DNA from: Pseudazoarcus sp963975885
GTDB taxonomy: Bacteria > Pseudomonadota > Gammaproteobacteria > Burkholderiales > Rhodocyclaceae
DNA length: 64,000 nt
Assembly: GCA_963975885.1 (NCBI GenBank)
Contig: CAXBIS010000013.1
Coordinates: forward strand, 1 to 64,000
Reading direction: 5' to 3'
A program made the position numbers and the translations under genes. Positions 8,216 to 19,412 of this stretch are shown here, piece by piece. Numbering within the stretch: the first letter of the stretch is position 1; each line of letters opens with the position of its first letter. The notes below the pieces were generated by a model, which did not search any database, had not been told where the DNA came from, and saw only the letters and a program-made list of their open reading frames with translations.

Positions 8216-8653
8216 CTAGCGACGAGGCATCTCGTACTTTCGATACAGGCGGACAACAATGTCCTCTGCGGCCCCGATCAATTCTTGCAACTCAGCATCG
8301 TCGATGAACTCATCGCTCCGCCGCGAAAAAACCGCGCGGCGCACTAGCGTTTCACCCGTCTGCGTATGCTCGAAAACCTCAACCATCGTGGGATTATGAG
8401 CAATGGTGTTTCGCTTCTTCGCTAGTGAAAGCGCATCATTTAATGCGTTGATCGTTTGTTTGTGATCGATCAAATTCTCTTGTAAGGCCGCAATCAGGGC
8501 TTTTGTCCGCGAAGCAAAGAGTCTCGGAGGTTTCTGACCGTGCAAGTACTCCGACCAAATGTGGTAAGTGAAGAGTTCGATTTCTCCGAAGGTGAGAATG
8601 AATCCACCAACCAAGTCACGCCACCTTTCTTCTTCGGTCATTGGACGGCGCAT
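8216..8653 (-). CDS. HEPN-like protein of unknown function
   Basis: A predicted 145-residue, mostly helical protein. Near residue 78 the sequence KKRNTIAHNP contains R-x4-H, the signature of HEPN domains, many of which are RNases in toxin, abortive-infection and host-defence systems. The fold assignment is an inference from this motif and the helical pattern. ATG 8653 has GAGG seven bases upstream; the frame also opens with GTG at 8656. Base composition is clearly more AT-rich than neighbouring genes. It is enclosed by two direct copies of a palindromic repeat, which suggests acquisition. No partner nucleotidyltransferase or antitoxin gene is adjacent. Confidence 0.6.
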   Translation of the reverse strand: MRRPMTEEERWRDLVGGFILTFGEIELFTYHIWSEYLHGQKPPRLFASRTKALIAALQENLIDHKQTINALNDALSLAKKRNTIAHNPTMVEVFEHTQTGETLVRRAVFSRRSDEFIDDAELQELIGAAEDIVVRLYRKYEMPRR

Positions 8654-8656
8654 CAC

Positions 8657-8761
8657 GTTACCTCAGCCAACCTTGGATCCATCAGCATCTGGATAAGCCG
8701 TAAAAAAACTGACCAAGCTTCCTACACACCGACGACGACGCCTTCATCTTGGATTGACCAC
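8657..8761. other. AT-richer intergenic spacer
   Basis: About 105 bases upstream of the HEPN-like gene that share its lower GC content. They probably hold its promoter, but no clear -35/-10 pair was identified. No gene was seen. Confidence 0.4.
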
Positions 8762-8845
8762 TTCCAGCGCCGTAGCTCAGGTAGACGCCGCAACGGCGCG
8801 CACCTGAGGTCCCGCCGGTTGAGCTGCGCTTACCTGCTCTACGAC
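8762..8845. repeat. Palindromic REP/MITE-like repeat, copy B
   Basis: A direct copy of the repeat at 8097: TTCCAGCGCCGTAGCTCAGG, the same CTCAGGT...ACCTGAG hairpin, then a shortened second part ending GCTTACCTGCTCTACGAC. It lacks about 20 bases of the second hairpin found in copy A. Confidence 0.8.
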
Positions 8846-8875
8846 TTGGAAGAATCGCAGGATCGAAGTCCGACC

Positions 8876-11551
8876 TCAGCCCGCCAGCGCCTTGCCCACA
8901 ATCTCCGCCACGTCAGGCGACAGACCACGAGCATCGCGCACGCGCTCCAGTTGCGGGCGGATTGAGGCCTGCAGGGCGGGCGTGTAGCGGCGCCAGTTCT
9001 CAAGCGTGCGGGCCATGCGCGAGGCGACTTGCGGGTTCATCGCGTCGAGCGCGATGATCTGCTCGGCCCAGAAGGCGTGGCCACTGCCGTCGGCGGCGTG
9101 GAATTCGGCCGGGTTGCCGCGGAAGAAGGCACCCAACAGGGAATAGACCTTGTTCGGGTTGGTGAGCTTGAAGGCCGGGTCCTCCATCAGCGCCTTGACG
9201 CGTTTGAGCACCGGCGGCGCGCTCTCGTCCCAGCGCCAGGCGCCGGCCTGCAGCGCGAACCACTTGTCGAGCACCAGCGCATCGCCCGAGAAGCGCGTGT
9301 GGAAGGTGTCGAGCGCGTCGGCGGCCAACGGGCTGGGGCTGTGCACCAGGGCAGCGAGCGCACCGAACTGCTCGGTCATGTTCTCGGCGTATTCGAACTG
9401 CGTCTCGGCACGGTTGAGACCGTCCTCGTTGCCGGCGGCGGCGAGATAGCGCAGCGCGAGATTGCGCAGCGCGCGGCAACCGGCATCGGCCGGATGGTAA
9501 CGATACGGGCCATTGACCTCGAGGCGCTTGTACAGCGCAAGCCATTCGTCACCGAAGCGATCGCCGATGGCGCGCATGGTGCGCATCAGCGCCGCACGCA
9601 GCGGCACCGGATCGGCCGGACGCATGCGTTCGAGCAGCCAGCCTTCGCCGGGCAGCATGGCGGCCATGGCGACGAATGCCGGGTCCAGCGTCTCATCCAT
9701 GAGCAGCCTGCCCCAGGCGTCGAGAAAGGCATCGGGTATTTCAGTACTCGGCTCAGCGGCCAGCGTCAGCACGACACGTTCGGCGTAGCGTTGTGCAGCA
9801 TCCCAACGGTTGCACGGGTCGGCGTCGTGCGCCATGCGGAACGCCAGGCGGGCGTCGTCCTCGTCGACCTCGAGCAGCACCGGCGCGGAGAAGTCACGCA
9901 GCACCGACGGTACGGGCTCGGCGGCGACGTCCTCGAACACGAAACGCTGTTCGGCCTCGGTCAGCTCGAGCACGCGCGTGGTGTCGCCGGCGACGGGTTC
10001 GCCTTCCAGGCGCAGCGGCAGATCATTGCCATCCGGCCCGATCAGGCCGACCGCGACCGGAATCACCAGCGGCAGCTTCTCGGGCTGGCCGGGTGTGGGC
10101 GGGGTGTGCTGGGCGAGCGTGAGCGTGTAGCGGCGCGTGTCGGCATCCCACTGGCCACTGGCGCGCACCACCGGCGTGCCGGCCTGCGAATACCAGCGCA
10201 TGAACTGCGCCATGTCGCGGCCGTTGGCATCGGCCATCGCGGCGACGAAGTCGTCGCAGGTCACGGCCTGGCCGTCGTGGCGCTCGAAGTACAGATCCAT
10301 ACCGCGCCGGAAACCCTCGGCGCCGAGCAGCGTGTGCTGCATGCGAATCACCGCGGCGCCCTTCTCGTACACGGTGGCGGTGTAGAAGTTGTTGATTTCC
10401 TGATAGCTGTCCGGGCGGATCGGGTGGGACATCGGCCCCGAGTCCTCGGTGAACTGCGCTGCGCGCAGTGCGCGTACGTCGTCGATGCGCTTGACTGCGC
10501 GTGCCGAGGCCTCGCTGTCCGGGCCGGCCGCGCGCGCCAGCATGTCGGCCGAGAACTGCTGATCGCGGAAAACAGTCAGCCCTTCCTTGAGCGTGAGCTG
10601 GAACCAGTCGCGGCAGGTCACGCGGTTGCCGGTCCAGTTGTGGAAATACTCGTGCGCAACGACGCTCTCGATGCCTTCGAAGTCGGCGTCCGTTGCGGTG
10701 TCGGGGCGCGCCAGCACGAAGCGGGCATTGAAGATGTTGAGCCCCTTGTTCTCCATCGCGCCCATGTTGAAGTCGGCCACGACGACGATCATGAAACGGT
10801 CCAGGTCGAGTTCCAGGCCGAAAGTCTCTTCGTCCCAGCGCAGCGCATTGACCAGCGACTCCATGGCATGGCCGGCGCGGTCGAGATTGCCCGGCTCCAC
10901 CCACACCTGCAGCAGCACCTCGCGGCCGGACAGGGTCTCGACGGTGCGCTCCATCGCCTCGAGTTCGCCGGCGACCAGCGCGAACAGATACGACGGCTTC
11001 GGGAACGGGTCTTCCCACACCGCGTAGTGGCGATCACCGGGCAGTTCGCCCGAATCGACCAGATTGCCGTTGGACAGCAGCACCGGGAAGGTCTGGCGCT
11101 CGGCTTCGAGACGCACGGTGTAGCGCGCCATCACGTCGGGACGATCGGGGAAATAGGTGATTCGGCGAAAGCCCTCGGCCTCGCACTGCGTGAACAACCC
11201 GCCCTTGGACGCGTACAGGCCCGACAGCGTGGTGTTGGCCGTGGGATCGACGCGCGTGACGATCTCGATGGTCGCGGCGTCGGCAGCCGGCGTCAGCTCG
11301 ATGCCGGTGGCGGTGCGACGCATGCGCTCGCCCGCGTCCGAACCGTCGATGCGCAGCGAAACCAGTTCGAGGTCTTCGCCATCGAGTACCAGTGGCCCCT
11401 CTACGCCGGGCTTGCGCACGCAGGCCAGGCGGCTGGTGACCAGGGTGTCCGCGACGTCGAGGCGAAAGTCGAGTTCGACGGTGTCCACCCGCCACGCAAG
11501 CGGGCGGTACTCGGAACGCAGGATGGTGGGGGTTTGCAGCGTATTGTCCAT
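8876..11551 (-). CDS. pepN: Aminopeptidase N (M1 family)
   Basis: A zinc metallo-aminopeptidase of 891 residues, the usual length for bacterial PepN, that trims N-terminal residues from peptides in the cytosol. The substrate-anchoring GAMEN motif is near residue 262. The zinc site HEYFH is at 301-305 with the third ligand Glu 18 residues later (E324), an exact HEXXH-x18-E. The N-terminal beta domain and the long helical C-terminal domain are present. It lies 30 bases downstream of the P-type ATPase gene on the same strand. There is no sign of damage. Confidence 0.95.
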   Translation of the reverse strand: MDNTLQTPTILRSEYRPLAWRVDTVELDFRLDVADTLVTSRLACVRKPGVEGPLVLDGEDLELVSLRIDGSDAGERMRRTATGIELTPAADAATIEIVTRVDPTANTTLSGLYASKGGLFTQCEAEGFRRITYFPDRPDVMARYTVRLEAERQTFPVLLSNGNLVDSGELPGDRHYAVWEDPFPKPSYLFALVAGELEAMERTVETLSGREVLLQVWVEPGNLDRAGHAMESLVNALRWDEETFGLELDLDRFMIVVVADFNMGAMENKGLNIFNARFVLARPDTATDADFEGIESVVAHEYFHNWTGNRVTCRDWFQLTLKEGLTVFRDQQFSADMLARAAGPDSEASARAVKRIDDVRALRAAQFTEDSGPMSHPIRPDSYQEINNFYTATVYEKGAAVIRMQHTLLGAEGFRRGMDLYFERHDGQAVTCDDFVAAMADANGRDMAQFMRWYSQAGTPVVRASGQWDADTRRYTLTLAQHTPPTPGQPEKLPLVIPVAVGLIGPDGNDLPLRLEGEPVAGDTTRVLELTEAEQRFVFEDVAAEPVPSVLRDFSAPVLLEVDEDDARLAFRMAHDADPCNRWDAAQRYAERVVLTLAAEPSTEIPDAFLDAWGRLLMDETLDPAFVAMAAMLPGEGWLLERMRPADPVPLRAALMRTMRAIGDRFGDEWLALYKRLEVNGPYRYHPADAGCRALRNLALRYLAAAGNEDGLNRAETQFEYAENMTEQFGALAALVHSPSPLAADALDTFHTRFSGDALVLDKWFALQAGAWRWDESAPPVLKRVKALMEDPAFKLTNPNKVYSLLGAFFRGNPAEFHAADGSGHAFWAEQIIALDAMNPQVASRMARTLENWRRYTPALQASIRPQLERVRDARGLSPDVAEIVGKALAG

Positions 11552-11581
11552 GATGAATCCCGGGGCCGCGAGAGCGGCCGG

Positions 11582-14311
<2,730 letters not shown>

Positions 14312-14343
14312 GCGCACTCCCTGCGGCGACATGCGGTCGATGA

Positions 14344-14372
14344 TAGCGCATGCTGCATCGCAGCATGCGCTA
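14344..14372. repeat. Perfect 13-bp palindrome (REP-like)
   Basis: TAGCGCATGCTGC and its exact complement are separated by ATC, between the RDD gene and the P-type ATPase gene. Read on the minus strand it begins CGTGTAGCGC, resembling the CGTAGGGC head of the repeats near 8180 and 46780. There is no T run, so a terminator is less likely. Confidence 0.6.
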
Positions 14373-14393
14373 CACGAACCACTTTCGCGAGCC

Positions 14394-14867
14394 TCACCCC
14401 TTGCGCGGACCGGGCATCAGGACGATGCAGGTTCCTGCGAGCCGGTCGTGCAGAAACTGGCGGTCGCGGTCGAAGATCGGCCACAGCAACCCCACACCGC
14501 ACAGCCACAACGACGGCCACGACAGGGCATAGCGGAGCATCGCGCGCCCGGTACTGGGCGGACGACCGTCGCGCACATCGACCACCTTGAGCCGCCAGGT
14601 CTGCATCGCCAGCGTGGCGCCGTGACGCTGCCAGTACCACACGAAGTAGGCACCCATCACGACGAACAGGTGCAGCCACAACAACCACGGCGCCACCGCC
14701 ACGCCGGCCGCGAAACCGAGGACGACGTGCGGCACGATGAAGGTCAGCGCCAGCACGCCAAGCAGCAAAAGAACCTCGTACAGCATGCTTGCGAGGCGAC
14801 GGCGCATTCCGGCCAGCTCGACGACCGGGCGGTCCCCGGCGGTCTGCGCAGAGGGCGTGTTGTTCAT
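14394..14867 (-). CDS. RDD family membrane protein
   Basis: A 157-residue inner-membrane protein. After a hydrophilic start comes the family hallmark R-x-x-S near MRRRLASMLYEV, then two hydrophobic helices (LLLLGVLALTFIVPHVVL and LWLHLFVVMGAYFVWYW). A conserved TWRLKVVDVRDGRPP segment, another hydrophobic segment and FLHDRLAGT follow. The role of most RDD proteins is unknown; some act in ion transport or osmotic tolerance. ATG 14867 has an AAGG site 9 bases upstream. It is transcribed away from ilvI and towards the P-type ATPase gene. Confidence 0.8.
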   Translation of the reverse strand: MNNTPSAQTAGDRPVVELAGMRRRLASMLYEVLLLLGVLALTFIVPHVVLGFAAGVAVAPWLLWLHLFVVMGAYFVWYWQRHGATLAMQTWRLKVVDVRDGRPPSTGRAMLRYALSWPSLWLCGVGLLWPIFDRDRQFLHDRLAGTCIVLMPGPRKG

Positions 14868-15017
14868 CTGAACCTTGTCGGGAGTGGGGTTAAATCGTTG
14901 AGATATCGGACGAAGCCGAAGGCGGGACAGGCCCTTGCGCACTGCAACAAGCCTTGACCGGAAGGTGCGCCGAAGCTAATCTTGCACGTTTCCGATTTGA
15001 GCGAAGCGAGCCTCGTA

Positions 15018-16730
15018 ATGGAACTCACCGGTGCGGAAATTGTAATCAGGTGCCTGCAGGAAGAAAAGGTCGACTATGTCTTCGGCTATCCCGGCGGTGC
15101 TGTACTGTTCATCTATGACGCGCTTTTCCGCCAGGATCAGGTTCGCCACGTATTGACTCGTCATGAGCAGGCTGCGGTGCATGCCGCCGACGGCTTCGCG
15201 CGCTCGACCGAACAGGTCGGCGTCGCACTGGTGACCTCGGGCCCTGGCGCGACCAACGCAGTGACCGGCATCGCGACCGCCTACTGCGATTCGATCCCGC
15301 TCGTCATCATCTCCGGCCAGGTGCCGACCCACGCGATCGGTCAGGATGCCTTCCAGGAGGTCGACACGGTCGGCATCACGCGCCCTTGCGTGAAGCACAA
15401 CTTCCTCGTCAAGAACGTCGAGGACGTCGCCTCGACCATGAAGAAGGCGTTCATGCTTGCGCGCACCGGTCGCCCCGGCCCGGTGCTGGTCGACATCCCC
15501 AAGGACGTGTCCACGCAGAAGTGCGAATACGAATACCCGGCCGAGATCACGATGCGCTCGTACAACCCGGTGTTCAAGGGACACCAGGGGCAGATCCGCA
15601 AGGCGGTGCAGCTTCTTCTCGAAGCCAAGCGCCCGATGATCTACTCCGGCGGCGGCGTGATCCTGTCGAACGCCTCCGAGCAGCTGCGCAAGCTCACCCG
15701 CCTGCTCGGCTTCCCGATCACCAACACGCTGATGGGCCTGGGCGCCTATCCCGCCAGCGACAAGCAGTTCCTCGGCATGCCGGGCATGCACGGCACCTAC
15801 GAAGCCAACATGGCCATGCACTTCTCCGACGTGCTGCTGGCCGTGGGTTCGCGCTTCGACGACCGCGTGATCGGCAACCCGGCGCACTTCGCCGAGGAGC
15901 CGCGCAAGATCATCCACATCGACGTCGACCCCTCGTCGATCTCCAAGCGCGTGAAGGTGGACGTACCCATCGTCGGCGACGTGCGCGACGTGCTCGACGA
16001 GATGATCCGCCAGCTTGAATCGGGCGAGGCCCGCCCGGACAAGGAAGCGCTGGCCGCGTGGTGGAAGCAGGTTGGCGAATGGCAGAGCCGCGACTGCATG
16101 CAGTACAAGAACTCGGACGAGATCATCAAGCCGCAGTTCGTCGTGCAGAAGCTGTGGGAAGTGACCAAGGGCGAGGCCTTCGTGACCTCCGACGTGGGCC
16201 AGCATCAGATGTGGGCCGCGCAGTACTACCACTTCGACGAGCCGCGCCGCTGGCTCAACTCCGGTGGCCTGGGCACCATGGGTGTAGGCCTGCCCTACGC
16301 GATGGGCGCGCAGCTTGCGCATCCGGACGCGCAGGTGGCGTGCATCACCGGCGAGGCCTCGATCCAGATGTGCATCCAGGAGCTGTCGACCTGCAAGCAG
16401 TTCCGCCTGCCGCTGAAGATCGTGAACCTGAACAACGGCTATCTCGGCATGGTGCGCCAGTGGCAGCAGCTCTTCCATGGCGGGCGCTACTCCGAGTCCT
16501 ACATGGATTCGCTGCCGGATTTCGCGAAGCTGGCCGAATCCTACGGCCACGTCGGCATCCAGGTGCGCAGCCCTGCAGACGTCGAGGGCGCGTTGCACAA
16601 GGCGTTCACCGAGCACAAGGACGAGCTGGTCTTCCTCGACTTCATCGTCGATCCGACCGAGAACGTCTATCCGATGGTCAAGGGCGGCAAGGGTCTCACC
16701 GAGATGATCCTGTCGGCCGAGGACCTGTAA
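15018..16730 (+). CDS. ilvI: Acetolactate synthase, large (catalytic) subunit
   Basis: A ThDP enzyme that condenses two pyruvates, or pyruvate with 2-ketobutyrate, as the first common step to valine, leucine and isoleucine. The 570-residue length fits. FGYPGGAVLFIYDAL lies near residue 22 and the catalytic Glu is in RHEQAAVHAADG near residue 50. The ThDP/Mg site reads GEA-x24-NN instead of the textbook GDG-x24-NN; the acidic ligand is kept as Glu. NNGYLGMVRQWQQ follows. ATG 15018 matches the usual N-terminus MELTGAEI; a TTG 36 bases upstream is also in frame. It forms ilvIHC with the two genes that follow. Confidence 0.95.
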   Translation: MELTGAEIVIRCLQEEKVDYVFGYPGGAVLFIYDALFRQDQVRHVLTRHEQAAVHAADGFARSTEQVGVALVTSGPGATNAVTGIATAYCDSIPLVIISGQVPTHAIGQDAFQEVDTVGITRPCVKHNFLVKNVEDVASTMKKAFMLARTGRPGPVLVDIPKDVSTQKCEYEYPAEITMRSYNPVFKGHQGQIRKAVQLLLEAKRPMIYSGGGVILSNASEQLRKLTRLLGFPITNTLMGLGAYPASDKQFLGMPGMHGTYEANMAMHFSDVLLAVGSRFDDRVIGNPAHFAEEPRKIIHIDVDPSSISKRVKVDVPIVGDVRDVLDEMIRQLESGEARPDKEALAAWWKQVGEWQSRDCMQYKNSDEIIKPQFVVQKLWEVTKGEAFVTSDVGQHQMWAAQYYHFDEPRRWLNSGGLGTMGVGLPYAMGAQLAHPDAQVACITGEASIQMCIQELSTCKQFRLPLKIVNLNNGYLGMVRQWQQLFHGGRYSESYMDSLPDFAKLAESYGHVGIQVRSPADVEGALHKAFTEHKDELVFLDFIVDPTENVYPMVKGGKGLTEMILSAEDL

Positions 16731-16745
16731 GCACCTCATGCCCGC

Positions 16746-16773
16746 GGGCCGCGGCTCACCCCTGCCGCGGCCT
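16746..16773 (+). other. Intercistronic hairpin between ilvI and ilvH
   Basis: GGCCGCGGC pairs with GCCGCGGCC across an 8-base loop, a 9-bp all-GC stem plus one G-U pair. There is no T run, so it is more likely an mRNA stability or processing element than a terminator. It sits in the unusually long 145-base ilvI-ilvH gap. Confidence 0.5.
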
Positions 16774-16875
16774 CCGGCGCAGCCTCACCGGGCCGCGCCG
16801 GCACGCAGCGCCGTCCCTGCGACGCTGCGGCGCGAAGGGCGGCAAGGTTTCTGAGACCCTCCCCGGGAATTGAAC

Positions 16876-17367
16876 ATGAGACACGTCATCTCCCTGCTGC
16901 TCGAGAACGAATCCGGCGCGCTCTCGCGCGTATCCGGCCTGTTCTCGGCCCGCGGCTACAACATCGAATCGCTCACGGTCGCGCCGACCGAAGATCCGTC
17001 GATGTCGCGCATGACCATCGTCACCACCGGCTCGGACGACATCATCGAGCAGATCACCAAGCAGCTGAACAAGCTCGTCGAGGTGATCAAGGTCGTGGAC
17101 ATCTCCGAGTCGGCCCACGTCGAACGCGAACTGATGCTCGTCAAGGTGCGCGCCACCGGCAAGGACCGCGAGGAAATGAAGCGCATGACGGAAATCTTCC
17201 GCGCACGCATCATCGACGTCACCGAAGCGTCCTACGTGATCGAGTTGACCGGCGACCAGGCCAAGCTCGACGCCTTCGTCTCGGCGATCGACACCGACCT
17301 GATCCTGGAGACGGTGCGCTCCGGCGTATGCGGCATCGGCCGCGGCGACCGCATCCTCAAGATCTGA
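16876..17367 (+). CDS. ilvH: Acetolactate synthase, small (regulatory) subunit
   Basis: The regulatory partner of IlvI, which raises activity and confers valine feedback inhibition. The 163-residue protein opens with the ACT domain (HVISLLLENESGALSRVSGLF, then RGYNIESLTVAPTED) and has a second ACT-like C-terminal half after residue 80. ATG 16876 has GGGAA upstream; a TTG two codons earlier is also in frame. The gene order ilvI-ilvH-ilvC shows its role. Confidence 0.95.
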   Translation: MRHVISLLLENESGALSRVSGLFSARGYNIESLTVAPTEDPSMSRMTIVTTGSDDIIEQITKQLNKLVEVIKVVDISESAHVERELMLVKVRATGKDREEMKRMTEIFRARIIDVTEASYVIELTGDQAKLDAFVSAIDTDLILETVRSGVCGIGRGDRILKI

Positions 17368-17390
17368 AGCAAGCAGCCGAACCCTGAAAC

Positions 17391-17434
17391 GCCCCCTGTC
17401 GGCCGCCGGGTTTCCCGGCAGGCGGGCGCGGGGC
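17391..17434 (+). other. Two-tier hairpin between ilvH and ilvC
   Basis: The inner stem GCCGGG-TTT-CCCGGC (17405-17419) is nested inside an outer GCCCC/GGGGC pairing (17391-17395 with 17430-17434). There is no T run. It lies in the 108-base ilvH-ilvC gap and could modulate relative expression of ilvC. Confidence 0.45.
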
Positions 17435-17475
17435 TCCATCAACAAGCAGCAAACCGAACCACTGCGAGGACATCG

Positions 17476-18492
17476 ATGAAAGTTTATTACGACAAGGACG
17501 CCGACCTTTCCCTGATCAAGCGGATGAAGGTCACCATCGTCGGCTACGGCTCCCAGGGCCATGCCCACGCCCTGAACCTGTCCGAATCCGGCGTCAAGGT
17601 CACGGTCGGCCTGCGCAAGGGCGGCGCGTCGTGGGACAAGGCCAAGGCCGCCGGCCTCAAGGTCGAGGAGATCGACAAGGCCGTCAAGGGCGCCGATCTC
17701 GTGATGATGCTGCTGCCCGACGAGAACATTCCGCAGGTCTACCGCGACTCCGTCGCGCCGAACATCAAGAACGGCGGCGTGCTGGCCTTCGCGCACGGCT
17801 TCAACGTGCACTACAACCAGGTCGTCGCGCGTGACGATCTGGACGTGATCATGATCGCGCCCAAGGGTCCCGGCCACACCGTGCGTTCCGAGTACGTCAA
17901 GGGCGGTGGCGTGCCCACGCTCATCGCGATCCACCAGGACAAGTCGGGCAAGGCCCACGACATCGCCCTGTCCTACGCCGCGGCCAACGGCGGCACCAAG
18001 GGCGGCGTGATCGAGACCAACTTCCGCGAGGAGACCGAGACCGACCTGTTCGGCGAGCAGGCCGTGCTGTGCGGCGGCGCCGTCGAGTTGATCAAGGCCG
18101 GCTTCGAGACCCTGGTCGAGGCGGGCTACGCCCCCGAGATGGCCTACTTCGAGTGCCTGCACGAGATGAAGCTGATCGTCGACCTGATGTACGAGGGCGG
18201 CATCGCGAACATGAACTACTCGATCTCGAACAACGCCGAGTACGGCGAGTACGTGACCGGCCCCAAGGTCATCAACGACGCTTCGCGTGCCGCGATGCGC
18301 GAAGCGCTCAAGCGCATCCAGACGGGCGAGTACGCCAAGCAGTTCATCGCCGAGGGCAACAGCAACTACCCGTCGATGACGGCCTATCGCCGCCTCAACG
18401 CCGCGCACCAGATCGAAGTGGTCGGCGAGCAACTGCGCGGGATGATGCCGTGGATCAGCAAGAACAAGCTGGTCGACCAGTCGAAGAACTGA
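17476..18492 (+). CDS. ilvC: Ketol-acid reductoisomerase, class I
   Basis: An NADPH- and Mg-dependent enzyme that isomerises and reduces acetolactate or acetohydroxybutyrate, the second common step of valine, leucine and isoleucine synthesis. The 338-residue length marks the short class I form. The Rossmann motif GYGSQGHAHALNL lies near residue 23 and APKGPGHTVRSEY near 131. The metal-binding ETDLFGEQAVLCGG is near 190 and a GG-containing C-terminal knot follows. A GAGG site precedes ATG. It is followed by a strong terminator, so it ends the ilv operon. Confidence 0.97.
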   Translation: MKVYYDKDADLSLIKRMKVTIVGYGSQGHAHALNLSESGVKVTVGLRKGGASWDKAKAAGLKVEEIDKAVKGADLVMMLLPDENIPQVYRDSVAPNIKNGGVLAFAHGFNVHYNQVVARDDLDVIMIAPKGPGHTVRSEYVKGGGVPTLIAIHQDKSGKAHDIALSYAAANGGTKGGVIETNFREETETDLFGEQAVLCGGAVELIKAGFETLVEAGYAPEMAYFECLHEMKLIVDLMYEGGIANMNYSISNNAEYGEYVTGPKVINDASRAAMREALKRIQTGEYAKQFIAEGNSNYPSMTAYRRLNAAHQIEVVGEQLRGMMPWISKNKLVDQSKN

Positions 18493-18515
18493 TCGCGCTT
18501 CGCTGAACCTTGCCG

Positions 18516-18552
18516 GGGCCGGGTGCGCGGGAACTTTCCGCACACCCGGCCC
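18516..18552 (+). terminator. Rho-independent terminator of the ilv operon
   Basis: A 15-bp stem with one mismatch (GGGCCGGGTG... pairing with ...CACCCGGCCC) and a 7-base loop is followed by TTGTCTGTTG. It sits 24 bases after the ilvC stop. Confidence 0.75.
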
Positions 18553-18607
18553 TTGTCTGTTGACCGACCGGACGCCCGGTGCGCGCCCTGCGCTACAATC
18601 CGCGACT

Positions 18608-19411
18608 ATGAACGAGGATCTCGACACCAGCGAACAGGAATCCGCCACCCCTCCGCCCCCGGGGCGTCGTCGGCGCGGCATCTACATCCTGCCCAACCTG
18701 TTTACCACCGCGGCGCTGTTCGCCGGCTTCTATGCGATCGTGCAGGCCATGGAAGGCCAGTTCGCGAGCGCGGCAGCGGCGATCTTCGTGGCCATGGTGC
18801 TCGACGGGCTCGACGGGCGCGTCGCCCGCCTGACCAACACGCAAAGCGCCTTCGGCGCCGAATACGATTCGCTCGCCGACATGGTTTCGTTCGGTGCCGC
18901 GCCGGCGCTGATCGTCTACGAATGGGCGCTCAAGGATTTGGGCAACGTGGGCTGGATCGCGGCCTTCATCTACTGCGCCGGCGCCGCGCTGCGGCTGGCG
19001 CGCTTCAACACGACGATCGATTCGGCGGACAAGCGCTTCTTCGTCGGCCTGCCAAGCCCGGCGGCTGCGGCACTGATCGCCGGCATGGTGTGGGTGGCCA
19101 ATGACAACGACATCGCCGGGGCCGACGTGGTCTGGCTGGTCGCGGCACTGACCGTCTTCGCCGGTCTGTCGATGGTGTGCAATGTGCTGTTCTGGAGCGG
19201 CAAGGACATCAACCTGCGCAAGAGCGTGCCCTTCATCGTCGTCATCGCGGTGGTGCTGGTGTTCGCGCTGGTCTCCAGCTATCCGCCCGGCGTGCTGTTC
19301 GCGCTGTTCCTGATCTATGCGGCCTCGGGACATCTGATCCAGGTGTGGCGATGGATCAAGCGCCGCCGCCACACTTCACCCCAGGAACCGCCTCCTTCCG
19401 GAAGCGATTGA
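18608..19411 (+). CDS. pssA: CDP-diacylglycerol-serine O-phosphatidyltransferase
   Basis: An integral inner-membrane enzyme that makes phosphatidylserine, the precursor of phosphatidylethanolamine. The CDP-alcohol phosphotransferase signature D-G-x2-A-R-x8-G-x3-D-x3-D is complete within DGRVAR...GAEYDSLAD near residue 76. Several hydrophobic helices follow, including FIVVIAVVLVFALVSSY. The N-terminus is hydrophilic, with a GRRRRGIYILPN entry to the first helix. This is the membrane (type II) form rather than the PLD-like E. coli form. At 267 residues it fits. pssA next to ilvC is a common proteobacterial order. Confidence 0.93.
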   Translation: MNEDLDTSEQESATPPPPGRRRRGIYILPNLFTTAALFAGFYAIVQAMEGQFASAAAAIFVAMVLDGLDGRVARLTNTQSAFGAEYDSLADMVSFGAAPALIVYEWALKDLGNVGWIAAFIYCAGAALRLARFNTTIDSADKRFFVGLPSPAAAALIAGMVWVANDNDIAGADVVWLVAALTVFAGLSMVCNVLFWSGKDINLRKSVPFIVVIAVVLVFALVSSYPPGVLFALFLIYAASGHLIQVWRWIKRRRHTSPQEPPPSGSD

Positions 19412-19412
19412 A

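Noticed and set aside
8097..8845. CRISPR array or composite transposon with transposase
   Set aside because: There are only two repeat units with a gene between them, no spacers, and no transposase frame. It is better described as a REP/MITE-like pair.
14344..14372. Terminator for the RDD gene
   Set aside because: The stem is perfect but no T run follows on the minus strand, and its head resembles other REP-like palindromes in the window.
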